A stretch of 64,000 nucleotides of DNA. Origin: Blastopirellula marina (lineage in GTDB: Bacteria; Planctomycetota; Planctomycetia; Pirellulales; Pirellulaceae). Shown piece by piece: positions 21,055-29,305 of this stretch. The position numbers and the translations under genes are program-made. Each line of letters begins with the position of its first letter. Position 1 is the stretch's first letter. The stretch lies in the NCBI RefSeq assembly GCF_002967715.1, contig NZ_PUIA01000016.1, positions 744,001-808,000 on the forward strand, given 5' to 3'. The notes beneath the pieces are model-generated. The model was given only the letters and a program-made list of their open reading frames with translations. It did not search any database and was not told the DNA's origin.

Positions 21055-21561
21055 TTAACTTTCCGTGGTCGGTGTTTGCTCATTCGCGGGAAGTTCCGCC
21101 GTGCAGTGGGCACAACGCGTGGCGCGATAGGGAATTGTCGATAGGCAGTAAGGGCACTTCTTGTTCTCGGGATCGCCTGGCTGCGGCTTGTCTCCGCCGA
21201 AGGTATCTTCCAGCCGCTTATCCAACTGGTTGATCAAACGGATGATCAGGAACATCGCGAAAGCCACCAACAAAAACGCAATGATGTTGTTGATGAACAC
21301 GCCGTAGTTGATCGTTGTGAGACCAGCTGCCTGGGCCTGGGCCAAGGTGGTGTAGGTCTTCTCGGGATCAGGGGAATTCAGCACGATAAACAAGTCGGAG
21401 AAGTCACTCTTGCCCAGCAGAAACCCCAGCGGCGGCATGATAATGTCGCTCACCAGCGACTTTGCTACCGAAGTAAAAGCAGCCCCCACCGTAAAGCCAA
21501 CGGCCATGTCGATCAGGTTGCCACGAAGCGCAAACTTCTGAAAGTCGCCAATGATACCCAT
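21055..21561 (-). CDS. mscL: Large-conductance mechanosensitive channel MscL with zinc ribbon
   Basis: 168 residues. The MscL core is clear: GDFQKFALRGNLIDMAVGFTVG at the N-terminus (TM1), IIMPPLGFLLG, the periplasmic loop, then INYGVFINNIIAFLLVAFAMFL (TM2). The C-terminal cytoplasmic part ends in a four-cysteine zinc ribbon (CPYCLSTIPYRATRCAHC), which E. coli MscL lacks but some other bacteria have. The channel opens under membrane tension to release solutes during osmotic downshock. ATG 21561 has AGGA at the right distance. Two nearby upstream ATG codons are less well placed. The 110 bases to the next gene show no terminator. Confidence 0.93.
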   Translation of the reverse strand: MGIIGDFQKFALRGNLIDMAVGFTVGAAFTSVAKSLVSDIIMPPLGFLLGKSDFSDLFIVLNSPDPEKTYTTLAQAQAAGLTTINYGVFINNIIAFLLVAFAMFLIIRLINQLDKRLEDTFGGDKPQPGDPENKKCPYCLSTIPYRATRCAHCTAELPANEQTPTTES

Positions 21562-21671
21562 GGTGCGCATTCCTATCTCAGCGTGCGGTTGTTGTAAGTT
21601 GCGAAGGTGCAACTCTCATGCCATTTTGGCATTCACCGCAGCCACGATCTAGTAGCAATTAGGGGGAGAGG

Positions 21672-22088
21672 TTACGCAGGGAGAAACAGTCGTTTCGCCG
21701 ATGGCTTGAGAAGAACGACAATCGTCAGCACGCCCAGGATGGTCCCAAACGGGAAGATAAGAAGGTTGATGTGCGACACCAACATGCAGAATCTCCAGCG
21801 GCGGCACGTGGCCAGCGACCTGGCGGTGATGACCAACAGTAATGCTTGAAGTAGGTACATGACTCCCACGGCGATGATGAATCTCGTGATGTTGGCCGAC
21901 ATCTGTTTCATGTCGGACGAGGCTAACTCTCCGAGTTGCGGCTGGTCCAGCATGTCTTGAAGAAGCCAGACTTGAAAATACGTTCCCCCGGCATACAGCA
22001 TGACGACCCCTGCCAGGACGTAGTGGTAGATCGATAGATTCGACAGGGTTTGCTTCGTGGAATCTTGATCGGAGGGAGAGTCGTTCAT
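21672..22088 (-). CDS. Small membrane protein, paralogue of next gene
   Basis: 138 residues with three or four hydrophobic segments. Its second half (CMLVSHINLLIFPFGTILGV, then VVLLKPSAKRLF) is closely related to that of the upstream neighbour at 22116, and both share a Y/WVLAG stretch near the N-terminus. It starts 28 bases after that gene, so they look like a tandem duplication in one transcript that begins with the PIG-L and NagB-like genes. No outside family is recognised. The conserved P-[FL]-G-T-x-LGV...PS-x-KRLF motif is probably a membrane helix plus cytoplasmic tail. Confidence 0.68.
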   Translation of the reverse strand: MNDSPSDQDSTKQTLSNLSIYHYVLAGVVMLYAGGTYFQVWLLQDMLDQPQLGELASSDMKQMSANITRFIIAVGVMYLLQALLLVITARSLATCRRWRFCMLVSHINLLIFPFGTILGVLTIVVLLKPSAKRLFLPA

Positions 22089-22115
22089 GTTGCTGCACTT
22101 AGTTGGACTGATCGA

Positions 22116-22553
22116 TCAATCGACGCCAAACAGCCGCTTCACGCTGGGGCGAACCAGCACAATAATACTGAACACACCTAGCGTCGTTCCCAGGGGAAAC
22201 GAGACGCACATGATGACCGACATCACCAGGCAGAACATGTGATTCTTGTGCGCCTTCAAATAGCTGCCGCTTAAGTATAGGCAGAACGCGATCACCCAAA
22301 ACGTGATGATGATCGCGGTGCCAACCATGATGAACAGAACGCCTACTAGCACGCCCATGCCGCGGGCTTCTGGCTCGGGAGTGGCACCGGCGATACTGGC
22401 CGCAATGGCGATGAAGCCAAACACGACATGCAGGATCGGGAAGAAGCCTGCGACGGCGCAGATGCCTGCAAGCACCCAATGAAACGTGCCCAGCAGATCC
22501 AAGTGGTAAGCGTCTTCACTGCCGGGCGTGTTGGCTTCTACCTCGGTCGACAT
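22116..22553 (-). CDS. Small membrane protein, paralogue of 21672
   Basis: 145 residues, four hydrophobic segments. The third and fourth, HMFCLVMSVIMCVSFPLGTT and LGVFSIIVLVRPSVKRLFGVD, define the motif shared with the gene at 21672. Its ATG directly follows the stop of the NagB-like gene (TAAATG), which implies translational coupling. The N-terminal 20 residues are acidic and lack the NPF motif of other window membrane proteins. Function unknown. Similar short proteins ending in P-S-x-K-RLF seem common in planctomycetes (recollection, not checked). Confidence 0.7.
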   Translation of the reverse strand: MSTEVEANTPGSEDAYHLDLLGTFHWVLAGICAVAGFFPILHVVFGFIAIAASIAGATPEPEARGMGVLVGVLFIMVGTAIIITFWVIAFCLYLSGSYLKAHKNHMFCLVMSVIMCVSFPLGTTLGVFSIIVLVRPSVKRLFGVD

Positions 22554-23492
22554 TTAATGCATTTCCGTGGTGACGGTGCCGATGCCGCCGCGGTAGTAAC
22601 TGAAGGTCACGCTGGGGTGATCGGCCAGCAGCGACATCGGAACGCTCGTATCGGCAATCCCTTTGCTAATCATCAGGGCCGATAACCGCATGCCGAAGGG
22701 GTTGTCGTGATGGCCGGGATGCCAGATCGAAACGCGTTCGGCTTTCCAGGTTTCTTTCGGCCCGACGGTACATGCCCTGGTGGGAACCATTGGCACGTAG
22801 CCACCACCACTGGTGCGTGCGTTTTGAATCACCGTCATCGGGTGCAGGTCGGTCACGCGGGTACCCAGCGCTCGGTAAACTTCTGGCGGTGGTGGTGCGT
22901 CGACGTATTCTCCTTCACGCTTGGGTGGATCGTTGAAAGCCCAGTGCTTCACTTCGCCTTGGCCCCCTTGCATAACCAGGCAGCGGATTTCGTCGTACGA
23001 CTTCGAATACGCCTGGAGGTCGCCGGTGGGGAAGTGCAGATTGGCGCTAGGCATCGAATACTTCGGATCGATCCGATCGAAGCACAGGTCTTTGTCGGCC
23101 TTGGCAAACGAAAGAGGGAACTCGACCGGTACCGGCTTGTCTTCCGCGTCGACCCATTCGTCCATGCCCCAGAAGTGAGCGTCGAGCTTCTTCAGGTCGA
23201 TGCCCAGGGCGTTGACCATGCGGGCGACCAGTGGCAACTGTTCGGTAGGACCGATCGGTCCGCAGATTCCGCACGGATTGTCCGGCGTACTCTGCTGCCA
23301 GGCTTCGATGTATTCCAGGGCTTCCGCGCAGTACAGTTCTTCGAGCGTGTCGAAGATGCGGACTTCAAACCCTGGGCGAGAGAGCTGAAGCAGATCTTCC
23401 GGAGTCAGCTTGGCGGCATCGGCCAGCAGTTCTTCGTCGAGCGTTGTGTAGTCCCACCACTGCGGTGCCACTTTACTAATCGGTCGGGCCAT
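22554..23492 (-). CDS. NagB-like glucosamine-6-phosphate isomerase family
   Basis: 312 residues. NagB landmarks are CGPIGPT (phosphate loop), [10 protein letters not shown] (NagB FNMDEY loop with its Asp), [16 protein letters not shown], and PTRACTVGP. NagB enzymes interconvert glucosamine-6-phosphate and fructose-6-phosphate plus ammonia. In the loop that normally reads G-x-G-x-DGH-x-AFN, the His is kept, but the Asp position is V and the Gly is K. That Asp is the ring-opening/proton-transfer residue in E. coli NagB (Asp141), so activity may differ. The C-terminal end is longer than in NagB. It is preceded 48 bases upstream by a PIG-L deacetylase. Confidence 0.78.
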   Translation of the reverse strand: MARPISKVAPQWWDYTTLDEELLADAAKLTPEDLLQLSRPGFEVRIFDTLEELYCAEALEYIEAWQQSTPDNPCGICGPIGPTEQLPLVARMVNALGIDLKKLDAHFWGMDEWVDAEDKPVPVEFPLSFAKADKDLCFDRIDPKYSMPSANLHFPTGDLQAYSKSYDEIRCLVMQGGQGEVKHWAFNDPPKREGEYVDAPPPPEVYRALGTRVTDLHPMTVIQNARTSGGGYVPMVPTRACTVGPKETWKAERVSIWHPGHHDNPFGMRLSALMISKGIADTSVPMSLLADHPSVTFSYYRGGIGTVTTEMH

Positions 23493-23540
23493 TCTGACTT
23501 GTCCTTGCGTCTAGGAGGGAGGTTCGCACTTGGTGCGCAA

Positions 23541-24290
23541 TCAGGGGAGGAGTTCAGCGAGGAGATCGTTTTGGGGAAACGCGTGTCCCAAGTGTTGGCG
23601 AAACGATTCGCCGTAGTTGGTACCAATGAGCGTGCCGCGTTCGGCACTGTGCCGCTTCATCGCGTCCAGGTATTCGTCCATGCCGTGATGTGCCCGCAGC
23701 CACTCGCGCTGCGAAGCATGGCAGGCCAGCATCTGGGCCTTGGTCTCGATCACATCGCTGATGTCAATGGTAACCGTTGGCATGACCGGCTCGCCAGTAT
23801 ACGGATTGCGGCCTTCGATAGGGTCGGCGTAATACAAATGCGGAATGTGAACGCCAGGCTTCAGCGGCAGGCTCGAAGCGTTAGGGATCGCAAAACTGAA
23901 CGCCGCACTTCGCGCCAGCAAATGCGTTTGCTCGTGATCGAGCATGTAGTCTTCACGCGGATGGGTGATGACCAGCGTCGGGCAAACCTCACGAAACAAG
24001 TCGATCGCTTTGCGGTTGGTCGATTTCTCAAAGATGACGTTCACATCCGGCTCGGCCAGGGTGTGATAGGTGCCGCCAATCAGCTTGGCCGCGGCAATTC
24101 CTTCGTTCTTACGAATCGCGGCGATCTCTTCTCGTGGCAGCTTCTCGGAACCACAGTCACCGGCAGCCGCGGTGGCAATGTGTACGTCCCAGCCCAACTG
24201 CGCCAGGCGAATGAGCACGCCACCACACAATATTTCCGCGTCGTCTGGGTGGGCCATGAAACACAGAACAACGTTCTTCGCGTCGCTCAA
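23541..24290 (-). CDS. PIG-L/LmbE family deacetylase
   Basis: 249 residues from TTG 24290, which has GGGAG six bases upstream; another TTG at 24308 is in frame. The zinc site motif AHPDDAE is near residue 12, with NEGIAAAKLIGG and THPREDYMLDHEQTH (Asp/His ligands) later. LmbE-fold zinc enzymes remove N-acetyl groups from sugars (MshB, BshB, PIG-L, archaeal chitobiose deacetylase). It precedes a NagB-like gene in the same direction, suggesting joint action on an N-acetylated amino sugar. A bacillithiol or mycothiol role is less likely without partner genes here. Confidence 0.87.
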   Translation of the reverse strand: MSDAKNVVLCFMAHPDDAEILCGGVLIRLAQLGWDVHIATAAAGDCGSEKLPREEIAAIRKNEGIAAAKLIGGTYHTLAEPDVNVIFEKSTNRKAIDLFREVCPTLVITHPREDYMLDHEQTHLLARSAAFSFAIPNASSLPLKPGVHIPHLYYADPIEGRNPYTGEPVMPTVTIDISDVIETKAQMLACHASQREWLRAHHGMDEYLDAMKRHSAERGTLIGTNYGESFRQHLGHAFPQNDLLAELLP

Positions 24291-24419
24291 GGATCGCTCC
24301 CGATTCAAGAGGGTGAATAGTTTGCAGGTAGGAGGGGCAGGGGAGGGTGCGAGGAAAGTTTACCAGAAGAGTAGACGTTTGCCGAAGGAAATTTTTCGAT
24401 CAGGTGAATTCGTGTCTTA

Positions 24420-24791
24420 CTAAATCTCAAACAGAAAGTCGAGCGTCTTCCAGCCTCCATGTGTTTGGTCGACCACTCGCGGATCGAATTGCTGAATAAG
24501 ACCACAATAGTGGCAACTGGCCACAATGAACTCATGGAGCTGCCAATTCATGATCCGTGAATATCCTGTTCCGGTCGTCGCTATCCGCCTGACGTCCGCA
24601 CCATAAGATCGACAATTAACGCAGCGATAGGAGCGTGCAAGTTTGGTGTCGAAGCTGTCCTCTCCTTTGTCACCGATATATCTGGGCGGGCGACGACCGG
24701 TAGGGGCAGCGACGGGGCGAATTCCATAATTGCAAAGGGGGCATCGGTGGCGTTTGTCATCGACATCTGCTTTACAGGCAGGGCATTCCAT
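24420..24791 (-). CDS. Zinc-ribbon protein, DUF2082-like
   Basis: 123 residues with two cysteine modules. The N-terminal MECPACKADVDDKRHRCPLC is a treble-clef-like four-Cys site. The C-terminal YRCVNC...ATTGTGYSRIMN...FIVASCHYCGLIQQ matches the DUF2082 zinc ribbon (C-x2-C, TTG-G-SR, C-x2-CG). The TTGTGYSRI part is the DUF2082 core. The family is thought to bind nucleic acid, but that has not been shown here. AGGGA lies upstream of the ATG. Flanked by 129 bases without features on the downstream side. Confidence 0.75.
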   Translation of the reverse strand: MECPACKADVDDKRHRCPLCNYGIRPVAAPTGRRPPRYIGDKGEDSFDTKLARSYRCVNCRSYGADVRRIATTGTGYSRIMNWQLHEFIVASCHYCGLIQQFDPRVVDQTHGGWKTLDFLFEI

Positions 24792-24885
24792 GAAATGTAT
24801 TCCCTATCGTCTTTTACATGATTACGGCGGCACCATTTATTCGTCCGCGAAGCCCAGATCTTAACGCAACTTGTCCCGCTCATTC

Positions 24886-24919
24886 CACAAAAAAAGGGTC
24901 TGCCGAAGCAGACCCTTTT
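24886..24919 (-). terminator. Intrinsic terminator of prc
   Basis: A 12-base-pair hairpin with a tight CGAA/TTCG-type loop (GGGTCTGC at 24896-24903 pairs with GCAGACCC at 24908-24915, extended by A-T pairs). On the minus strand it is followed by TTTTTTTG. It lies 32 bases after the protease stop. Confidence 0.92.
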
Positions 24920-24950
24920 CTGTGGTTATCGTTTCGATCGACCAGCGAAC

Positions 24951-27080
24951 TTAGTTGTTCGAGGCGACCTTTTGCTGTTCCAGCAGGCGAACGTAGTCTT
25001 TGGTGATGTTGATCACTTCGTCGAAGTAGTAATCGCGGTCAACCACTTCGTTCGGATCTTCATCCGCTTCACCGACCAGGCTTTCGATTTCCTTTTCGCG
25101 TTCGCTCAGAGCTTCATATTCGGCCATGAACTTCTGCTTGTTGAGATCGACCTGCTTCTTGTCTTTCTGTTCCAGGTAGGTCGCAATCATCTTGTTCAGC
25201 TTCGAGAAGCCTTCGGACGATTGAACGCGCTGGCCCGACAGACGGTTCAGTTCGGCAACCAGTGGTGCGGCGTTGGCGTTACTAACCGGGTAGCGAGTGG
25301 TCTGAACGGTGTCGAATGGAACCGGGTAATCGAGGTCCCCTTCGGCGATGTCCATGTTGGCGGTCAGAGCCGGCAGGGACACGTCCGCTTCCACACCCTT
25401 GAGCTGCGTGCTCTTGCCGCTGGGGCGATAGAACTTCTGCAGCGTGATCTTCAAAGCACCCAGCGAAGGTGGATTGACCGGGTTGGCACCCATCAACTCT
25501 TCGCGGCCCAGGTCCAGCAGCGTTTGCACGGTACCTTTGCCGTGGGTCTGTTCGTCACCGACCACGATTCCGCGGCCGTAGTCCTGGATGGCACCCGCCA
25601 GAATTTCACTGGCACTGGCGCTCATCTTGCTGGTGAGCACGACCAGGGGGCCGTCCCACAGCATGCCGCGGTTCATGTCCTCGTAAGGATGCACGTTGTT
25701 GTCGGCGTCCTTCACCTGAACGACCGGGCCTTGGTCGATGAACAGACCGGTCAGGTCGATCGCTTCGGTCAAGCTACCGCCACCGTTACGACGCAGATCG
25801 AGCACGACTGCTTCGACACCCTTTTGGCGGAAATCCTCTAAAAGGCGAGCGACGTCGATCGTGCTTCGCTTGACATTTGGGTTGCCAGAGCGAGCGGCTT
25901 CCATGTCCAGGTAGAACGACGGCAGGTCGATCCAGCCGATCTTCATCTTCTGCCCATCGGCGGTGGTCTGTTCGACGATCTCGCCGCGGGCTTCGCTATC
26001 CTTCAGTTCGACCTTGGCGCGGGTAATGTTGAAGATCTTGGTTTCCCCTTTGCCCTTCTTCTTTACGCCCAGGCGAACGACCGTGTTGGCCTTGCCGCGG
26101 ATCATGTCGACGACATCGTTCAGCTTCATGTCGACCACGTCGACCATTTCGCCATCGGTGCCTTGGCCGACACTGACGATGAAGTCGCCAGCTTCCAGCT
26201 TTTCTTCGGCGTTCTTCTTGCCTTGCTTATCGGCGGCACCGCCAGGAATCACCTTGGAAACCTTGCAGAAGCCATCTTCCGACATCAGGGCCGCCCCGAT
26301 GCCTTCCAGGTTCAAACGCATTTGAATGTTGAAATTCTCGAGCGTGCCTGGGGACATGTAGGTGGTGTGAGGATCGTAAGCCGAAGTGACCGAGGTCAGG
26401 TAGACTTCCAGCAGTTCGTCTTCGCTGGTCTGGCCGATACGGCGAGCATAGCTGTGGTAACGCTTGCCGATGCGTTCCTTGGCTTCTTCCAAGGTCTTGC
26501 CGTCGGCCAGCTGAGTCAGCAGGTCGTACTTCAGACGCTTGCGCCAACGATCGGTCGCTTCGGCGGCATTGGCCGGATACTTAACCTTATCGCCGTCGGT
26601 GACAAAGACTTCGTCTTCTTCGAAGTTGAACTCGTGGTTGGCCAGCAGGTCGTCCACGGTCTGCACGCGTTCCAATGTCCGCTGGATGAAGCGTTCAAAG
26701 ACCTTGTGGGCGAACTCGGTGTTGCCGCTACGGATCTGATCGTCCAGCAGGTTACGATTGGCCGAGAACTCGGCGATATCGGCCTCGGTGAAGTACAGTT
26801 TCAGCGGGTCCCAGAATTTCAGGAACTTATCGAACGCTCGCTGCGAGATGGTGTCGTCCAGCGGAGCACTCGAAAGGTGATCGCGAAGTAAGAGTCGAGA
26901 GACCATTCGCGAAATGTGTCGCTCGGGAAGATGACGGTCTGGGCCCGCAAGTGGGCCTTGGGCAGGTGCGTCCTTGGGAATCAAGGATGCTACCACAAGC
27001 GTGGCAAAGGTAGCGGCTACGGTAAATAGGAAGAAAATGGGATGGCGCAAGTTAGTCCAAGTCCCTCGAACGTTTGCCAT
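24951..27080 (-). CDS. prc: Tail-specific / C-terminal processing protease
   Basis: 709 residues, of the long Prc type. A membrane anchor or signal segment lies at about 13-33. The N-terminal helical domain (about 50-250) contains KFLKFWDPLKLYFTEADI, seen in Prc proteins. A PDZ domain lies near 252-350 (LEGIGAALMSEDGFCKVSKV, then GDFIVSVGQG). The S41 core has LDLRRNGGGSLTEAI, SASASEI at 487-493 (nucleophile Ser) and GDEQTHGKGTVQTL (Lys515 of the Ser-Lys dyad). The enzyme cleaves periplasmic proteins at exposed C-termini. AAGGA precedes the ATG. It is divergent from an FHA/sigma-54 activator and has its own terminator. Confidence 0.94.
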   Translation of the reverse strand: MANVRGTWTNLRHPIFFLFTVAATFATLVVASLIPKDAPAQGPLAGPDRHLPERHISRMVSRLLLRDHLSSAPLDDTISQRAFDKFLKFWDPLKLYFTEADIAEFSANRNLLDDQIRSGNTEFAHKVFERFIQRTLERVQTVDDLLANHEFNFEEDEVFVTDGDKVKYPANAAEATDRWRKRLKYDLLTQLADGKTLEEAKERIGKRYHSYARRIGQTSEDELLEVYLTSVTSAYDPHTTYMSPGTLENFNIQMRLNLEGIGAALMSEDGFCKVSKVIPGGAADKQGKKNAEEKLEAGDFIVSVGQGTDGEMVDVVDMKLNDVVDMIRGKANTVVRLGVKKKGKGETKIFNITRAKVELKDSEARGEIVEQTTADGQKMKIGWIDLPSFYLDMEAARSGNPNVKRSTIDVARLLEDFRQKGVEAVVLDLRRNGGGSLTEAIDLTGLFIDQGPVVQVKDADNNVHPYEDMNRGMLWDGPLVVLTSKMSASASEILAGAIQDYGRGIVVGDEQTHGKGTVQTLLDLGREELMGANPVNPPSLGALKITLQKFYRPSGKSTQLKGVEADVSLPALTANMDIAEGDLDYPVPFDTVQTTRYPVSNANAAPLVAELNRLSGQRVQSSEGFSKLNKMIATYLEQKDKKQVDLNKQKFMAEYEALSEREKEIESLVGEADEDPNEVVDRDYYFDEVINITKDYVRLLEQQKVASNN

Positions 27081-27420
27081 GATGAATCCTTATCGCAAGA
27101 TGTGTGCGTGAATATGTAGCGAATAGCAGATTTGGGGGTATGCAGGAAGGGCACGTGTAATCCTATCGAGGTCGGCAACTCGACTCAAGGCGAATGCTTG
27201 CAACCACAACGGATCAGCGGGCCTCTATCTAATACGTGGGTTCGTTCACGATAGTTGGTTCGCTGGCGAAGCAATTCCATCTTTTCCTGCTCGTTTTTCA
27301 TGACCCGACTGGCAGGTCGAAGCGTAAATTCCGTAAGATATGACAAGTGCTGAATTTAACGCGGACCACCCACGATGTTGGCCACCAAGAGGGAACCCAG
27401 GGGGGATTTCGGCCGAGCTA
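27081..27420. other. Intergenic, prc / FHA activator
   Basis: 340 bases between divergent genes. It must hold promoters for both. No sigma-54 site of the TGGCAC-N5-TTGC form and no convincing sigma70 pair was found by eye. A frame from 27340 runs into the activator but lacks coding character before 27421. Confidence 0.5.
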
Positions 27421-29259
27421 ATGGCAATTTACAGCTACCTTAAGACGATCTCAGGCAACGGTCCGGGGAAGAACTTTCCCTTAGATGACTCGCGCGACAA
27501 CCTCATCGGGCGCGGCCTGGAATGCGATGTCACCCTGACCGACCCCCTCTGTTCGCGGGTACACGCTGCCATTTTTCTGCGGAATGGCAAGTGGTTTGTG
27601 AAAGACCGCGAAAGCCGCAACGGTAGTTTTCTCGACGATCAGCCGATCGACGAGGCAGAACTCAAGGATGGTTGCCGTCTGAAGATCGGCGACACCGAGT
27701 TCAGCTTCAACAATAGTGCCCAGCCTCCCACTTCGCACGACGAACTGCCACCGAGCATCACGCAGACGATCGTCCGCAACATGCCGGTCAATCCGCAAGA
27801 TACGAACCTGATAGCACTTAAGGAGCTAAAGGACTACCAGCAGGCCCAGCGGCTGCTCCTTCTGCACCAATTCGCCATCCGGCTGCTGGGAGAAGAAGAC
27901 CCCAATACCATCATCCAAGTCACCTTGGAAATGGTGAAAGAACAAACGAAGGCCGTCGTTGTCGGATTTTTGTGGCTCAGCGACGATGGACAGTTGCGTG
28001 CCAAGCGTGTTTTCCCCGAAGACACCGAAGGCCCAGCCCCGCTGAGCGAGGCATTGACCGAGATCGTCACCCAGAAAGGGAACGCCGTCTGGATTGCCAA
28101 CGAGGCCCAAGGGGACACCAGCAAGAAGCTGACCCACTTTGCCGATGCGATCTGCGTGCCGCTGATTCACAAAAAGAAGGCCTTCGGGGCCTTGCACCTG
28201 TATCGCAAGCAGGAACGCTTCTGGCATAACGAGCTCGATTTTGCGATTTCGGTCGGTAATATCCTGACCATTGCACTGCTTCGGGCCTGGAAGGTCACCC
28301 AACTTCAAGCCAGTTATCAACAACTGGTTGATAAATCAGCGGCCTTCGACGAGTTGATCGGCGAAAGCCCGGCCATGGGCGAATTGAAGCAAAAGATTGC
28401 GCGAATCTCGAAAGCAGGCGGATGTGTCCTGGTTCGCGGTGAAAGTGGTAGCGGTAAGGAACTGGTTGCCAGGGCCCTGCATAAGGCTTCTAACCGAGCC
28501 GATCGACCGATGCTCAGTGTCAACTGCGCGGCCTTGCCCGAGAATCTGATCGAGAGCCAACTTTTCGGCCATAAGAAGGGTGCGTTTACCGGGGCGGACT
28601 CCGACCATATTGGCTTTTTCCAGCAAGCCGATACAGGAACTTTGTTTTTAGACGAAGTCGGAGAACTGACGCTCGATGGCCAGGCCAAACTGCTCAGAAT
28701 CTTGGAAGGGCATCCGTTTCTTCCCTTAGGGGCTACTAAGGAAGTAAGTGTCGACGTTCGCGTGATCGCCGCCACCAATCGAGATCTGGCCGAGTTCGTT
28801 CGCGAGAAGCGTTTCCGGGAAGATCTCTATTACCGTTTGAGTGTTTTTGAGTTATACATTCCTCCGCTTCGAGATCGCGGGGGGGATGTTACTCTGCTTG
28901 CCGAGCATTTTCTGGAGCACTTTCGCAAGACGCACGGGCGACCCCTGCTAACTCTTTCGGACAGTGCCAAACAGAAATTGGCCGACTATAACTGGCCTGG
29001 CAATGTCCGACAGCTTCGCAACGTGATCGACAGCAGCGTGGTATTGGCCGATGGCGAGTCGATACAACCACATGATTTGGGCTTACGAGACGCTGGTCTG
29101 AATGAGCCAGAGTCGTTAAGGTTTGACTTCTGGGAAAAGAAATTGATTGAAGAAGCCCTCTCAAGAACTGGAGGGAACATCCCGGAAGCCGTAAAATTAC
29201 TCGGTACGAGCCGTGCGACCCTGTATCGCAAGATCGAAGAGTACCAAATTCAGCGCTAG
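27421..29259 (+). CDS. FHA-GAF sigma-54 activator (Fis-type)
   Basis: 612 residues. Domains in order: FHA (about 8-95, with LIGRGLECDVTL, RVHAAIF and ESRNGSFLDD), GAF-like sensor (about 140-290), AAA+ (Walker A GESGSGKE at 340-347; GAFTGA at 387-392, the sigma-54 contact loop; Walker B LFLDEVGE; sensor AATNRDLAEFV), and a C-terminal Fis-type helix-turn-helix. It should bind DNA upstream of a sigma-54 promoter and drive open-complex formation in response to a phosphothreonine partner (FHA) and a ligand (GAF). Start ATG 27421; the longer in-frame start at 27340 adds unmatched residues. The FHA link suggests a Ser/Thr kinase partner, not seen in this window. Confidence 0.92.
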   Translation: MAIYSYLKTISGNGPGKNFPLDDSRDNLIGRGLECDVTLTDPLCSRVHAAIFLRNGKWFVKDRESRNGSFLDDQPIDEAELKDGCRLKIGDTEFSFNNSAQPPTSHDELPPSITQTIVRNMPVNPQDTNLIALKELKDYQQAQRLLLLHQFAIRLLGEEDPNTIIQVTLEMVKEQTKAVVVGFLWLSDDGQLRAKRVFPEDTEGPAPLSEALTEIVTQKGNAVWIANEAQGDTSKKLTHFADAICVPLIHKKKAFGALHLYRKQERFWHNELDFAISVGNILTIALLRAWKVTQLQASYQQLVDKSAAFDELIGESPAMGELKQKIARISKAGGCVLVRGESGSGKELVARALHKASNRADRPMLSVNCAALPENLIESQLFGHKKGAFTGADSDHIGFFQQADTGTLFLDEVGELTLDGQAKLLRILEGHPFLPLGATKEVSVDVRVIAATNRDLAEFVREKRFREDLYYRLSVFELYIPPLRDRGGDVTLLAEHFLEHFRKTHGRPLLTLSDSAKQKLADYNWPGNVRQLRNVIDSSVVLADGESIQPHDLGLRDAGLNEPESLRFDFWEKKLIEEALSRTGGNIPEAVKLLGTSRATLYRKIEEYQIQR

Positions 29260-29305
29260 TTAGACGCAATGCATGGATGGCAGGTTAAACGCCTGTAGCT
29301 GAACG

